From Aciduliprofundum sp. MAR08-339 (lineage in GTDB: Archaea; Thermoplasmatota; Thermoplasmata; Thermoplasmatales; Aciduliprofundaceae): a DNA stretch of 64,000 bases. Of the stretch, positions 30,101 to 38,115 are shown in pieces (the stretch's first letter is position 1; each line of letters opens with the position of its first letter). Location of the stretch: positions 1 to 64,000 of the forward strand of contig NC_019942.1 in the NCBI RefSeq assembly GCF_000327505.1, read 5' to 3'. Under the pieces are notes generated by a model. That model had not been told where the DNA came from. It saw nothing but the letters and a program-made list of their open reading frames with translations, and searched no databases. A program made the position numbers and the translations under genes.

Positions 30101-31180
30101 AGTGCCCATCTCCATATCATACAGAAACTTTGACACTGATTCATTATAAGCCCTATAATATGGGAGAACACGCCCCATCTCGTTGAGATTTGAGGATACT
30201 CCCTGTATGGTCTGATTCATTATTTTAAGTGCTGTGAAGTTATCCCCGTTCATTACATACATTTTCACTGCTGCAAGAGCATTTATGAGTTGTGAATTTC
30301 CATTAATCGCAGAGTTCACCGAGGACAGGGAATACTGCAGGGATATGGATGTGAACTCGTTGCTCAGAGAGAAGTAATGAACTGCAACAGCCTTGTCATC
30401 ATAACTCATATTTGACTCTATATTCTTCACAAAATATCCAAACAGGGGATTCTCCATGCTCGAAGTGGCAGAGGAGGTCCCACCCTGTGGAGGGGTTACT
30501 ATTGTCAGAACCTTGGCTTTTATCTCAAAATTCTCACCATTTACAAGCACCGCTGTTATGTTCTGAAGTAAGGGTTCAATATCAACCATTTCTGAGCCAT
30601 TGTGCTCAGAGGGCATATTGAAAAGCATAAGCACTATGGTCTGGGCATCGCTTCTTATTAATGAGGCATTGTTGTATATGTTCTCATAATCAGCCAGAAC
30701 GGAGTTCATAGCATTCAGAGGCATGAGCATCAGAGTGAAATTCAAATCATCCATGGTTGCGGTAAAATTTTTAAGCATTGAAATCAGGGATTTCTCAAAT
30801 CCAAGAGTTATATTGCCCATAACAATTATATCTGCAGGAGAAACTATGCTATTTCCGGGATTATCTGGAGTTTTCAAATTCTTCAAAATCACACTGTCAT
30901 TTTCGAGATTTGCCTCAACAGTCAGCATATCTTCCAGAGTTGATTTTGAAAGAGTATTATTGGACACAAATACAACCTGCACAATATCAGTATCCCCAAA
31001 TTCATCACTTATCTTCTCCTGAGCACGCACCATTTCATCGTTCGGCAGAAATGTCTGCATATCGGCACTCATTTGCATCTGCGCCGCATAGAACCCGAAA
31101 ACTGCAGTAATCAGGAGGATAACAATGAGCACCGTGACCGGCTTCCTGCTCACAATATTTCCCAGACCTCTCAGATCCAT
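27107..31180 (-). CDS. RND/MMPL-family transporter (HAE3-like) with two sterol-sensing-like domains
   Basis: A 1357-residue export protein of the RND superfamily. Residues 10-30 are the first transmembrane helix. An exceptionally long extracellular region (about 35-730) is rich in helices and Asn/Met. Next come a five-helix SSD-type block with GLGIDYAIH and a second such block near the C-terminus with GLGITYAIH. The Asp of the proton relay is present in the first and replaced by Thr in the second. Typical HAE3 proteins are shorter, so the extra domain is notable. The ATG was chosen over an upstream TTG as the normal family start. It likely exports or extracts lipids or amphiphiles from the membrane; the substrate is unknown. 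It is divergent from a regulator gene. Confidence 0.87.
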   Translation of the reverse strand: MDLRGLGNIVSRKPVTVLIVILLITAVFGFYAAQMQMSADMQTFLPNDEMVRAQEKISDEFGDTDIVQVVFVSNNTLSKSTLEDMLTVEANLENDSVILKNLKTPDNPGNSIVSPADIIVMGNITLGFEKSLISMLKNFTATMDDLNFTLMLMPLNAMNSVLADYENIYNNASLIRSDAQTIVLMLFNMPSEHNGSEMVDIEPLLQNITAVLVNGENFEIKAKVLTIVTPPQGGTSSATSSMENPLFGYFVKNIESNMSYDDKAVAVHYFSLSNEFTSISLQYSLSSVNSAINGNSQLINALAAVKMYVMNGDNFTALKIMNQTIQGVSSNLNEMGRVLPYYRAYNESVSKFLYDMEMGTLTPQDILGVKENISAMLSVSQGDLKNMMEIFNSTFTQWLNSNYLFYDVAYEANSTLQIVQNFIRNYDAMVMLQNSLAGIRMEINHDTVANTTAHIDTLSGYLKGMNQGLEAQRDKLQEIISAMNEPYPKWFSQMIGDLDYVMHNSRVGENALNIFAYTIRMMNQPHTSGSGGFDVFYALKDAFMSSVADVYKYKIQSMYLTIMGMANMGGEFDKMPSMPSSPAIKIPKLNPSAADKKKMLENMSQKEIIGTLKNIENYNSTELTSTLNQTLPVINNVTSEMGRVGSVLRNIVDSIEFVYRTTKNENVSRSLVLYRSMYGNISNASSGLKYMAGYLPHISGFTYMMHQFSGELKSMFSKDFNGYSARAAMMIVMLNETYLPGETDKQHSQRMESLEERVSTIARNSKIESRVMVLGSYLISKATEKTANETMNVLLPVSMILVVIILLITFRSIVDTLLGLLGLGMAISWAYGYGVLAGYNFNQISTTVAVLLVGLGIDYAIHTILRYREELRKGRNVRDAMKEMITHLGMGLILATITTIIAFLSNVSSPIPPVQDFGVMNAVGIFGAFIIFTTAIPAVKILIDGHREKKGKLKIKREKEREGSGLIVLNKFMALSAVAAEHHRYGVIAAVLLITGAAVYGGMNVGTTFDLKDFLPQNLEITDTINFMMNNFNTSGMNDNYILIEGNVATPKALEAVKQTMESLKDDEYVDYSQCSSITTLISQWEERNATFASMVSQNDTNGDGLPDKNVVGIYDWLYDHADGRAILHKSNGTYSSMIIVIRSTASTQEANRILTKEIEKDIEPLRNAGLKATLTGTNILTFHILDMLQGTEWNSLVITLIASLIVLTIVFFYERRSLILGLITSLPVMLALLWLLGTMYLLGINFNVVTVTVTSLTIGLGITYAIHITHRFLEDWEREKSIEDAIKKTVRHTGTSIFGAAATTMAGFGTLTLSSMPPIQQFGEISTLSILYSFILSVFILPTFLYMWAKWRESRE

Positions 31181-31322
31181 AACCACCACCAATGGAGCAT
31201 GGGTAGGCGATATTTAAATTTTTGCTATTTTTCCATATTTTTTATCAAAATTATCAATTATTATAAGTTATTTTTTGAATTTTTTGGAAATTTTTAAATA
31301 TGGGCTCTCCATTATGGTTTTG

Positions 31323-32393
31323 ATGAAGTTCAACAGTGTTCAAAAGGAGATTCTCTGCGGGGCGTTGAAAAATCCGGATATGTCCGTTAAGGAACTTGCA
31401 GATTTTCTGGATATGAATTACTGGACAGTTTATAAATCCCTGGAGAAGATGAAAAAGGAGAAAATATACAGGGAAGTTATCATTCCAGACTTTCACTCCC
31501 TTGGATTTGAACTTCTTGTTGTTGGATACGGGAGCCTGAATAAGAAAAAGATGAACAATTTGCAGAAGGTGAAAAACATAAGGGATTATCCCCCCTTCTC
31601 ATCGGGGATATTTTACTCCTTCGCAGAGTCATACAGAGGGTTCGTCATAGCAGTATCAAAGAATTTCACCGAGGTTTTTAAGGGACTGATATACGCTGAG
31701 AGGCTGATAAAAGTGAGAGAGTTTCTCCAAACAGAGAACACAAGGATGATCATATTTCCATTCGAACTGACAGAGATTCCCATGTTCTTTGACTATGCGC
31801 CCTTGATATGTAAGGATTTCAACATAGAAATGGAAGGATGGACTAAGAATTCAGAAGAAAAGGAACCCCTGAAAGGCAAGGAATTTGACGTGCTCCTTCA
31901 ACTGGTGAAGAATTCTGCAAGCACTGTATCCTCCATTGCAAGGTATACAGGTCTATCACAACAGAGCGTTTCAAAAATAAAGTCCAAATTGTTCAAGCAG
32001 GGCTGGCTCTCAAGAAAGATAATCCCCAACCTAGCCAAGATGGGCTACGATGTGCTTGTTTTTGCACACTGGACCTCAAATCCAGATCCAATGGAGAAAT
32101 TGAAAAGAAAGGATCTGAGAAAGTTTGGATACGATCTATCAAACATAGTGTTTGCAGCCTACAATTCCCTGGAAGGGGTTGCCCTAGCACCCTTCAAAAC
32201 CCTGAAGGAGAGCAGAGATATAGTGTCATTTTTTGAAAAATTGGGAGAGGAAACAGGAGTGCTCACCAAGGAGCCCAATATCCTGTTTCTCTCACTCCAG
32301 GAGGGAATAAAAATAAAGGACCATGTTTACTACCCGATATTGCGATCTTTCATCAGTTCAAGGGCCATAAGAACTTCAAAGGCAACACCGTAG
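31323..32393 (+). CDS. Two-winged-helix transcription regulator (internally duplicated)
   Basis: A predicted DNA-binding protein of 356 residues built from two similar halves. Each half has a winged helix (first: SVKELADFLDMNYWTVYKSLEKM; second: TVSSIARYTGLSQQSVSKIKSKL) followed by a matching effector segment (PDFHSLGFELLVVGYG versus PNLAKMGYDVLVFAHW). The ATG was placed about 27 nt after TTTAAATA (31293-31300), giving a leaderless message; an upstream ATG at 31314 is possible. It is divergent from the RND/MMPL gene, so it may control it. The 3' end overlaps the convergent M20 peptidase gene by 64 bp. The effector is unknown. Confidence 0.78.
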   Translation: MKFNSVQKEILCGALKNPDMSVKELADFLDMNYWTVYKSLEKMKKEKIYREVIIPDFHSLGFELLVVGYGSLNKKKMNNLQKVKNIRDYPPFSSGIFYSFAESYRGFVIAVSKNFTEVFKGLIYAERLIKVREFLQTENTRMIIFPFELTEIPMFFDYAPLICKDFNIEMEGWTKNSEEKEPLKGKEFDVLLQLVKNSASTVSSIARYTGLSQQSVSKIKSKLFKQGWLSRKIIPNLAKMGYDVLVFAHWTSNPDPMEKLKRKDLRKFGYDLSNIVFAAYNSLEGVALAPFKTLKESRDIVSFFEKLGEETGVLTKEPNILFLSLQEGIKIKDHVYYPILRSFISSRAIRTSKATP

Positions 32394-33481
32394 GGCAGAG
32401 CAGATTCATCAATGTCAAATTTGGGGCTGTGATGTGGATTCGTGATTCCCTTTTCCTCATTTCTTACTCCAAGATATGCAAATAATCCAGGAATTCGTCT
32501 TGCGTATTCTGAAAAATCCTCACCTCCCATGTTTATACCCTGATCCAACACCTGTGTGAAAGAGGCAACTTGTCTTCCTATCTCTGCCATCCTTTCCTCG
32601 TTTACAGTGGCATAATTCAGGTGCATATACTCCAAGTTAGCCTCACACCCATAAGCACGGGCAACGTTGGTGCATATCTCACCAATTCTTCTCTCCACCA
32701 ACCTCTGGGTACCATCCTTGAACGTGCGCACGGTGCCGTCCATCTCCACACTCTCAGGGATGACGTTAAAGGCGGATCCTCCATGAATCGACCCAACAGT
32801 GAGAACTGCAGTATCAACAGGATCCACGTTCCTGCTCACCACACTCTGCATGGAAGAAATGATTTGAGCAGAGGCAACTATTGGATCAGCAGTCTCATGG
32901 GGAGATGCTCCATGGCCTCCTTTCCCCAGCACCTTTATTTTAAACCTGTCAACCGCCGCAAGAATGGGGCCGGGAGATATGCCAATACTTTTCGATGGCA
33001 GATTTACCCACACATGCATACCTATGATCCTATCCACCCCTTCAATCGCTCCCTCTTCAACCATCTTTGCCGCTCCGTTCAATCCCTCCTCTGCAGGCTG
33101 AAATATGAAGCGCACATTTCCATCAAATTCCATTCCGCTCAGAATCTTTGCTGTGACGAGAAGCATAGCTGTGTGGGCATCGTGGCCACAGGCATGCATT
33201 TTTCCCGGGACCCTTGATTTATATGGCACCTCATTTTCCTCCTGAATTGGAAGAGCGTCCATGTCAGCCCTGATTCCCACGGTAACCTCACCTCCATTGT
33301 TCAGATAACCAACAACACCCGTTTTGGCCATGCTCACCGTCTCTATTCCAAGATCGCCCAGGTAATCTCTCACAATGCCAGAGGTGCGGAACTCTTCAAA
33401 TCCCAGCTCGGGGTGCATATGGAAATCCCTGCGAAGGGCAATTATCTCATCCTGATACTTTAGAAAATTCTCAAGTCGCAT
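32330..33481 (-). CDS. M20-family amidohydrolase/carboxypeptidase
   Basis: Zinc-dependent hydrolase of the M20D group (hippurate/indole-acetyl amino acid hydrolase, CPSA type) that cleaves amide bonds of N-acyl amino acids or short peptides. The metal-binding core is clear: RRDFHMHPELGF at the start, DMDALP, MHACGHDAHTAMLL and EPAEEG-like QPAEEGLNGA, plus the dimerisation domain. At 383 residues it is full length. It ends inside the regulator gene on the opposite strand, and starts 34 bp from the AT-rich leader of GINS. Substrate cannot be named from sequence. Confidence 0.9.
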   Translation of the reverse strand: MRLENFLKYQDEIIALRRDFHMHPELGFEEFRTSGIVRDYLGDLGIETVSMAKTGVVGYLNNGGEVTVGIRADMDALPIQEENEVPYKSRVPGKMHACGHDAHTAMLLVTAKILSGMEFDGNVRFIFQPAEEGLNGAAKMVEEGAIEGVDRIIGMHVWVNLPSKSIGISPGPILAAVDRFKIKVLGKGGHGASPHETADPIVASAQIISSMQSVVSRNVDPVDTAVLTVGSIHGGSAFNVIPESVEMDGTVRTFKDGTQRLVERRIGEICTNVARAYGCEANLEYMHLNYATVNEERMAEIGRQVASFTQVLDQGINMGGEDFSEYARRIPGLFAYLGVRNEEKGITNPHHSPKFDIDESALPYGVAFEVLMALELMKDRNIG

Positions 33482-33559
33482 GGGAAGAAATGCAAAAGAA
33501 AGTATAAAAATTCATTGGTTCTGCAAAAAGCATTTATACAAGTTGAAGCATTGAGAAAT

Positions 33560-34135
33560 GTGGGTTTGCTTAACGAACTTGAAGAGATCAAGCGCCAAGA
33601 ACGGGCAAGTAAAAAGAACCTGCAAAAATTGAAGAAGAACTTCTACGAAGATACCATCAACAGGATAGAGGAACTCAGAATGAATGCCAGAGTTTACATG
33701 GAGAAGATGGACCTGGAGAAGGCAGGAAAGATAATGGGAGAGATAAAGAAAATTGAGAAGGCTCTGGATGAGATCATAGCACTCAGGACCCGGAAAATTC
33801 TACTTTCCACACTCTGGAAAAACGAGAGGGAGGTAAAAAACCTGACCAAGGAGGAGGAGGTGCTGTACAGAGAAGTCAAGGATGCCATTGAGAGACACAA
33901 AAACGCCATTTACAGAAGGGAGGTAAGCCCGCTTCAGGAAAAGAAGGAAAAGGAGAGAAAGGTTGAGGAGATAGAGAAGGAAGAGTACGTTCTCGCCCGT
34001 GTTAAAGTTCCATCTATGAAAATAGCGCTGCCCGATAGGAACCTTATTTTGAAAAAGGAGGATGTGCTTCATATGCCCAAGAAAATATTCAGCATTCTCT
34101 CGAAGAACGATGCGGTCGAAGAGATCAAACTCTGA
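33560..34135 (+). CDS. gins51: GINS complex subunit, archaeal Gins51
   Basis: Part of the replicative helicase (CMG-like) complex with MCM and a Cdc45-type protein. The helical A domain comes first (FYEDTINRIEEL, IIALRTRKILLSTLW) with the typical eE block after KEEE, and the small beta B domain is at the C-terminus (YVLARVKVPSMKIALPDRN, EDVLHMPKKIFSIL). The A-then-B order identifies Gins51. A GTG start (MGLLNELEEI) is favoured because TTTATACA lies about 27 nt upstream; earlier TTG starts would sit within or before that box. The protein is 191 residues, a normal length. It heads a cluster with ribosomal proteins, as in other Euryarchaea. Confidence 0.86.
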   Translation: MGLLNELEEIKRQERASKKNLQKLKKNFYEDTINRIEELRMNARVYMEKMDLEKAGKIMGEIKKIEKALDEIIALRTRKILLSTLWKNEREVKNLTKEEEVLYREVKDAIERHKNAIYRREVSPLQEKKEKERKVEEIEKEEYVLARVKVPSMKIALPDRNLILKKEDVLHMPKKIFSILSKNDAVEEIKL

Positions 34136-34187
34136 ACCAACGAAATACTCTTATATAGGTAATGTATAGGGCGGTTTGGCGATTGAT

Positions 34188-34643
34188 ATGGTCACAGTGT
34201 ATGATGTTCCCCCAGATAAACTCATTCGGGCAGTTGCGGAAAAGTTGAAAAAAGAGAAAAAAACAGAGCCTCCAGAGTGGACCAGATGGGTCACCACGGG
34301 AGTGCATAAAGAGAAGGGTCCCGAGCAAGAGGACTGGTGGTACGTGCGCTTAGCATCTGTGCTCAGAAAGATCTACATAATGGGTCCAATTGGAACCTCC
34401 AGATTGGCAGCAGAGTATGGAGGAAAGGAGGATCGTGGCTCCAAGAGATACAAGGCAAGGAAGGGTAGCAGAGCCATCGTACGCAAGGCACTTCAACAAC
34501 TCGAAGAACTTGGATACGTGAAGAAGGATAAGAATGGCAGGACGGTCACTCCGCAGGGGAGATCATTCATGGATAACACTGCCCACGAAATAATGAAGGA
34601 TCTTGTTAAGGAAAATCCCCAGATGGAGAAGTACCTGAAGTGA
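34188..34643 (+). CDS. rps19e: Ribosomal protein S19e
   Basis: Small-subunit protein shared by archaea and eukaryotes, needed for 18S/16S maturation in eukaryotes. The sequence VTVYDVPPDKLIRAVAEKLK, then TGVHKEKGPEQEDWWYVRLASVLRKIY and GSRAIVRKALQQLEELGYV, are diagnostic. The ATG with MVTVYDVP is the family start; a TTG 4 codons earlier would add atypical sequence. The 151-residue length is normal. TATA-like TATATAGG is 30 nt upstream. Genes for PDCD5, L39e, L31e and aIF6 follow closely. Confidence 0.97.
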   Translation: MVTVYDVPPDKLIRAVAEKLKKEKKTEPPEWTRWVTTGVHKEKGPEQEDWWYVRLASVLRKIYIMGPIGTSRLAAEYGGKEDRGSKRYKARKGSRAIVRKALQQLEELGYVKKDKNGRTVTPQGRSFMDNTAHEIMKDLVKENPQMEKYLK

Positions 34644-34649
34644 GGGAGT

Positions 34650-34982
34650 ATGGAGGATAGAGAACTTGAGGAAATTAAGCGTCGAAAGATGATGGAACTC
34701 ATGCAGCAGAGTGCTGCCCAGGAGAATGTGGAAGAGAGGAGAAGGGAGGAGGAAGAGGCCGCCAGACAGGCAATACTCCGCCAGATCCTAGAACCGGAGG
34801 CCAGGGAGCGCCTTGCACGAATAAAACTTGTGAGGCCCGAACTTGCAGAGGCTGTGGAGAATCAGCTCATAATCCTGGCCCAAAGCGGAAGGCTGGGCAG
34901 AATGATAACGGATGATGAACTAAAAAGTATATTAAGCAGATTGACTTCACAAAGAAGGGAAATAAGGATTGAGAGGAGATGA
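34650..34982 (+). CDS. PDCD5-like DNA-binding protein
   Basis: Small helical protein (110 residues) of the PDCD5/TFAR19 family, conserved in archaea and eukaryotes and usually placed next to S19e in archaea. A long charged N-terminal helix ([20 protein letters not shown]) leads to the three-helix core [20 protein letters not shown] with [21 protein letters not shown] lies just before the ATG. Its precise archaeal role (nucleic acid binding) is not settled. Confidence 0.95.
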   Translation: MEDRELEEIKRRKMMELMQQSAAQENVEERRREEEEAARQAILRQILEPEARERLARIKLVRPELAEAVENQLIILAQSGRLGRMITDDELKSILSRLTSQRREIRIERR

Positions 34983-34984
34983 AA

Positions 34985-35140
34985 ATGGCAAGAAACAAGC
35001 ATGTGGCAAGGAAAATGCGTTTAATAAGAAGGATGAACTCCAACAGGAGGGTTCCTGCCTGGGTTATGATGCGTACCGATCGAAAATTCACGTTCCATCC
35101 ACACAGAAGGAACTGGCGCAGGAACAAATTGAAGGTGTAA
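34985..35140 (+). CDS. rpl39e: Ribosomal protein L39e
   Basis: A 51-residue, very basic large-subunit protein that lines the exit tunnel: [20 protein letters not shown] at the N-terminus, then [20 protein letters not shown] and a basic end. The conserved [14 protein letters not shown] is the family signature. It starts 2 nt after PDCD5 and ends 10 nt before the L31e start, so it is clearly inside the operon. Too short to be found by length cut-offs. Confidence 0.96.
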   Translation: MARNKHVARKMRLIRRMNSNRRVPAWVMMRTDRKFTFHPHRRNWRRNKLKV

Positions 35141-35150
35141 GGTGAGGAAG

Positions 35151-35414
35151 ATGGCAGAGAAGGAGATGATATTTAACGTTCCGCTCAGAAAGGCCAAGAT
35201 GGTGCCCCGTACCAGGAGAGCAAATTACGCGGTAAAATTGCTCAAGATTTACATTTCAAGGCACATGAAGGTGCCCATGGAGAACGTTTGGATTGACAAC
35301 AGGGTTAACGAGGAGATATGGAAGAGAGGAATGCAGAAACCTCCAAGCAAAATAACGGTAAAGGCTATAAAATTTGAAGAAGAAGATACAGTAGAAGTAC
35401 TGATGCCTGAATGA
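35151..35414 (+). CDS. rpl31e: Ribosomal protein L31e
   Basis: Large-subunit protein near the tunnel exit. The 87 residues contain FNVPLRKAKMVPRTRRAN, the motif AVKLLKIYISRHMKV and NVWIDNRVNEEIWKRG, typical of the family. The ATG is preceded by AAGGTGAGG; a GTG three codons earlier lies within that Shine-Dalgarno-like sequence and was rejected. The stop overlaps the start of aIF6. Confidence 0.96.
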   Translation: MAEKEMIFNVPLRKAKMVPRTRRANYAVKLLKIYISRHMKVPMENVWIDNRVNEEIWKRGMQKPPSKITVKAIKFEEEDTVEVLMPE

Positions 35415-36067
35415 TAAAGAAAGCATCTATCAATGGGAGCACGTTCATTGGAGTTTACGCCGCATGCAACAATAATATTGTGGTTTTGCCCAATCTGGAT
35501 GTTGATATTTCCACCTTTGAAAGGGCCCTGAGGGCAAGGGTTTTTAAGACAATGCTAGGTGGCTCGCCCCTGATCGGAAGTTTAATGGTTATGAACTCAA
35601 ACGGGGCGGTTGTAACAAACTTTGCCGATGAAAGGGAGGTAAGTTTTCTCGTTGATGAAATGAACGTTCTGTTTGTGGAAGACAAAATAAATGCCATAGG
35701 CAACGACATTCTGGCAAATGACAAGGTTGCCCTCGTCCACGTGGATTTTGATAAAGAAACTGTGAAGTACATTGAGGAGGCCCTAGATGTGGAAGTGGTT
35801 AAGGGTACCATTGGCGGGATAAAAACCGTGGGTTCAGCAGCCGTTGTAACGAACAAGGGGATGGTAGTGCATCCCGAGGTTGATGAAGAAGAAATAAAAT
35901 CTCTGAAAAATCTTTTCGGTGTACCAGTTTACGTTAGCACCGCCAATTATGGAAGCAAATACCTGGGTGCAAGTCTGGTGGCCAACGACTACGGTGCAGT
36001 GGTGGGAGAGAAAACCACAAATGTGGAGATAGATAGAATAGAAAATGCCCTTGATATCATAGAGTGA
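35411..36067 (+). CDS. eif6: Translation initiation factor aIF6 (ribosome anti-association)
   Basis: Pentein-fold factor that binds the 50S subunit and prevents early joining with 30S. The five-fold repeated alpha/beta units are visible (for example FIGVYAACNNNIVVLP, VGSAAVVTNKGMVVHP, GASLVANDYGAVVGE). At 218 residues it has the usual length. It overlaps L31e by 4 nt (ATGA) and closes this ribosomal cluster. Its 3' end overlaps the convergent metallo-beta-lactamase gene by 11 bp. Confidence 0.97.
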   Translation: MIKKASINGSTFIGVYAACNNNIVVLPNLDVDISTFERALRARVFKTMLGGSPLIGSLMVMNSNGAVVTNFADEREVSFLVDEMNVLFVEDKINAIGNDILANDKVALVHVDFDKETVKYIEEALDVEVVKGTIGGIKTVGSAAVVTNKGMVVHPEVDEEEIKSLKNLFGVPVYVSTANYGSKYLGASLVANDYGAVVGEKTTNVEIDRIENALDIIE

Positions 36068-36701
36068 ATACCCAAACCTGCATTTCCTTGGGCAAATCAT
36101 CCCTCGTTACATATATGGAGTTTCCAACGTACTCGACCTGGTCCTTTCTGAAAAGTTTCAAAAATTCGTCAACGGGAGCTATGCCCAAACTCATACCTGT
36201 AATCTTGTAGTGCATCGGCACAATCACTTTCGGCCTGATCCTTATGGCATTTTCATAGGCACCCTTGGCATCCACAGTGTAAACTCCACCAACGGGGATG
36301 AAAAGGATATCAACCTCTCCGATTTCTGAGAGCTGCTCAGAAGCGAGTATATGTCCCAGGTCTCCCACATGCAAAAGTCTTATTCCCTCCTTCTCAACCT
36401 TGAACATTGTGATTCTTCCCCTCTTTCTTCCGTTCATTTCATCATGATAGGCCTCAATACCCTTGATGCGTAAATCCCCTACTTCATAATCCCCAGGAGA
36501 ATCAATTACCTGGTAATTTCCCCTTACCACGCGTACCGCATCATGGTCAAAATGGTGGTGAGTTACAAGAACAATATCTGCCTGAACTCTCGGCGTTTTT
36601 ATGCCTATTGAGCGGCCGTCATGGGGATCTATCACTATCCTCGTTCCATCGCCTATCTCAAAGCACGAGTGTCCGTGCCACCTAATCTCCACATCTCTCA
36701 C
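36057..36701 (-). CDS. Metallo-beta-lactamase-fold hydrolase (UPF0173-like)
   Basis: Metal-dependent hydrolase of the MBL superfamily, of the UPF0173/UlaG-like type. Metal sites: WHGHSCF near the N-terminus, THHHFDHDAVR (the HxHxDH motif), HVGDLGHI and the C-terminal MHYK. It is 214 residues, full length. A TATA-like TATAATTT and GGGGTGAG lie upstream of the ATG on this strand. Substrate is not known for this subgroup. Confidence 0.9.
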   Translation of the reverse strand: MRDVEIRWHGHSCFEIGDGTRIVIDPHDGRSIGIKTPRVQADIVLVTHHHFDHDAVRVVRGNYQVIDSPGDYEVGDLRIKGIEAYHDEMNGRKRGRITMFKVEKEGIRLLHVGDLGHILASEQLSEIGEVDILFIPVGGVYTVDAKGAYENAIRIRPKVIVPMHYKITGMSLGIAPVDEFLKLFRKDQVEYVGNSIYVTRDDLPKEMQVWVFTL

Positions 36702-36758
36702 CCCATTTCAATCCTTTACACCGAAATTATAATGTAATTTCAAATATAAACATTTTCA

Positions 36759-37280
36759 ATGGACGTTTACCCCATATCGGAGGATACGCTGCTCATACTG
36801 AAAAACATAAGATGCGGTAGAGATGTTCTTGATATGGGCACGGGAAATGGTGAAATTGCCATAGAATGCGCCAAAAGAGGCAGCAAAGTTACAGCCGTGG
36901 ACATAGATCCAGAGGCAATAGATTACTCCAAAACACGAGCAAGAAGGGAAGGCGTGAAAATAAAATTCATCGTATCAAATCTATTTGAGGATGTGCAGGG
37001 CAGGTACGATACCATAATATTCAACCCACCCTATCTTCCAGGAGAGGCAAAAAGCATAAAGGATATGCAGTGGGCTGGAGGAAAGCATGGTGATGATACC
37101 ACCATAAGGTTTCTAGAGGAGGCATGGAAACACCTGAAGCCTGATGGAGAGATTTACATCATTCTATCCTCATTCAACAGAATCAAGGAAATTCTAAAAA
37201 TGCCCTACGAATTCACCCTCATCGATAGGATGAAACTCTCGTTCCACGAAATATACCTCTACAGGGCAAGAAAAAATTAA
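36759..37280 (+). CDS. HemK2/Mtq2-like protein N5-glutamine methyltransferase
   Basis: SAM-dependent methyltransferase of the PrmC/HemK family. The entry VYPISEDTLLIL, the glycine loop LDMGTGNGEIAIECAK and the catalytic NPPY (near residue 88) mark the archaeal/eukaryotic HemK2 group, which methylates release factor aRF1 at a GGQ glutamine. At 173 residues it lacks a large N-terminal domain, as is normal for this group. It starts at an ATG shortly after ATATAAAC. Confidence 0.87.
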   Translation: MDVYPISEDTLLILKNIRCGRDVLDMGTGNGEIAIECAKRGSKVTAVDIDPEAIDYSKTRARREGVKIKFIVSNLFEDVQGRYDTIIFNPPYLPGEAKSIKDMQWAGGKHGDDTTIRFLEEAWKHLKPDGEIYIILSSFNRIKEILKMPYEFTLIDRMKLSFHEIYLYRARKN

Positions 37281-37304
37281 AAAGATATGTGGCCATAAAG
37301 CAGT

Positions 37305-37559
37305 ATGGAACTAAAAGAGGCACAGAGGATAATTGAGGATTTCTACGGCCAGAAGGACAGAAAAAGGGGAATCAACGCGGATTTGGTCTGGCTCGGAGAG
37401 GAGGTGGGAGAGCTGTTCAAAGCCGTGCGTGAGGGTGAGGGCATTGAGGAGGAGATTGCAGACGTGTTTGCCTGGCTTTTATCTGTGGCAAATGTGCTCA
37501 ATATTGACGTGGAAGATGCATTCAGGAAGAAATACATCAATCCTCCAAATCCTCCCTAG
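37305..37559 (+). CDS. MazG-like nucleotide pyrophosphohydrolase
   Basis: A short all-alpha NTP pyrophosphohydrolase that hydrolyses non-canonical or excess NTPs. The EEVGEL (about 31-36) and EEIADVFAW (48-56) motifs supply the Mg-binding Glu/Asp residues. At 84 residues it is a single MazG module (the minimal form). Its last 23 bp overlap the convergent KaiC-like gene. Confidence 0.85.
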   Translation: MELKEAQRIIEDFYGQKDRKRGINADLVWLGEEVGELFKAVREGEGIEEEIADVFAWLLSVANVLNIDVEDAFRKKYINPPNPP

Positions 37560-38115
37560 TCAGGTCCCGTAAATCAATGATGTCATCCACAAATGTGGTT
37601 GCCTGACTGAACTCAACGTCCTCAAGTTCCTTGTCGAGCATGAAAATTATTCCTATGAGACCGTAAAGCCGAATCTCGTTGGTTATCATTCTCAGAAACC
37701 TTATAAATGATTGATAGGAATTGTAGGCCAAAAAAGTGCTCATTGACTCAATGTAAACAAAATTGCGCTCCCCATCCAGAACCCTGAGGCCATGTCTCAG
37801 AGCACCCTCCATGAGGATTATAGAGGGTTCACTCAGGTATATCACATTCTCACGCTCTTCAGGTGATTTTATGGAAGCTGTTATGCAATCTATGAAAAAC
37901 AGTTTTGATGGATCCGCACCAAGTTTCCGCACCCTTTTCTCCACAGTCAAGTGTGGTATATTGAGAGCCACGTAGAGACCCTTGGTGTTCTCCTGCTTCA
38001 AAAGATGAGCCACTATCTTGTACCCCAGCAATGTTCTCAACTCTGCCTTTGTGAGAACCATCACTATCTTGGAATCGTCAACCATGCTATCTATTATCTC
38101 GTCTAGCCTGGTCAT
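37537..38115 (-). CDS. KaiC-like RecA-fold protein lacking a P-loop
   Basis: A 192-residue protein whose layout matches the KaiC/RAD55 fold: beta strands and helices with VYIESMSTFLAYNSY at the place of Walker B, and GLIGIIFMLDKELEDVEF after it. The position where GxxxxGKT should stand reads VMVLTKAELRTLLGYKIV, so ATP binding is probably lost. It follows the active KaiC-like gene with a stop/start overlap, so the two are a translationally coupled pair. Probable role: a regulatory partner of the active copy. The exact function is unknown. Confidence 0.7.
   Translation of the reverse strand: MTRLDEIIDSMVDDSKIVMVLTKAELRTLLGYKIVAHLLKQENTKGLYVALNIPHLTVEKRVRKLGADPSKLFFIDCITASIKSPEERENVIYLSEPSIILMEGALRHGLRVLDGERNFVYIESMSTFLAYNSYQSFIRFLRMITNEIRLYGLIGIIFMLDKELEDVEFSQATTFVDDIIDLRDLTREDLED

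Noticed and set aside
32570-33217. 215-residue plus-strand frame inside the M20 peptidase gene
   Set aside because: Antisense to a gene with complete M20 motifs; no start or domain signals.
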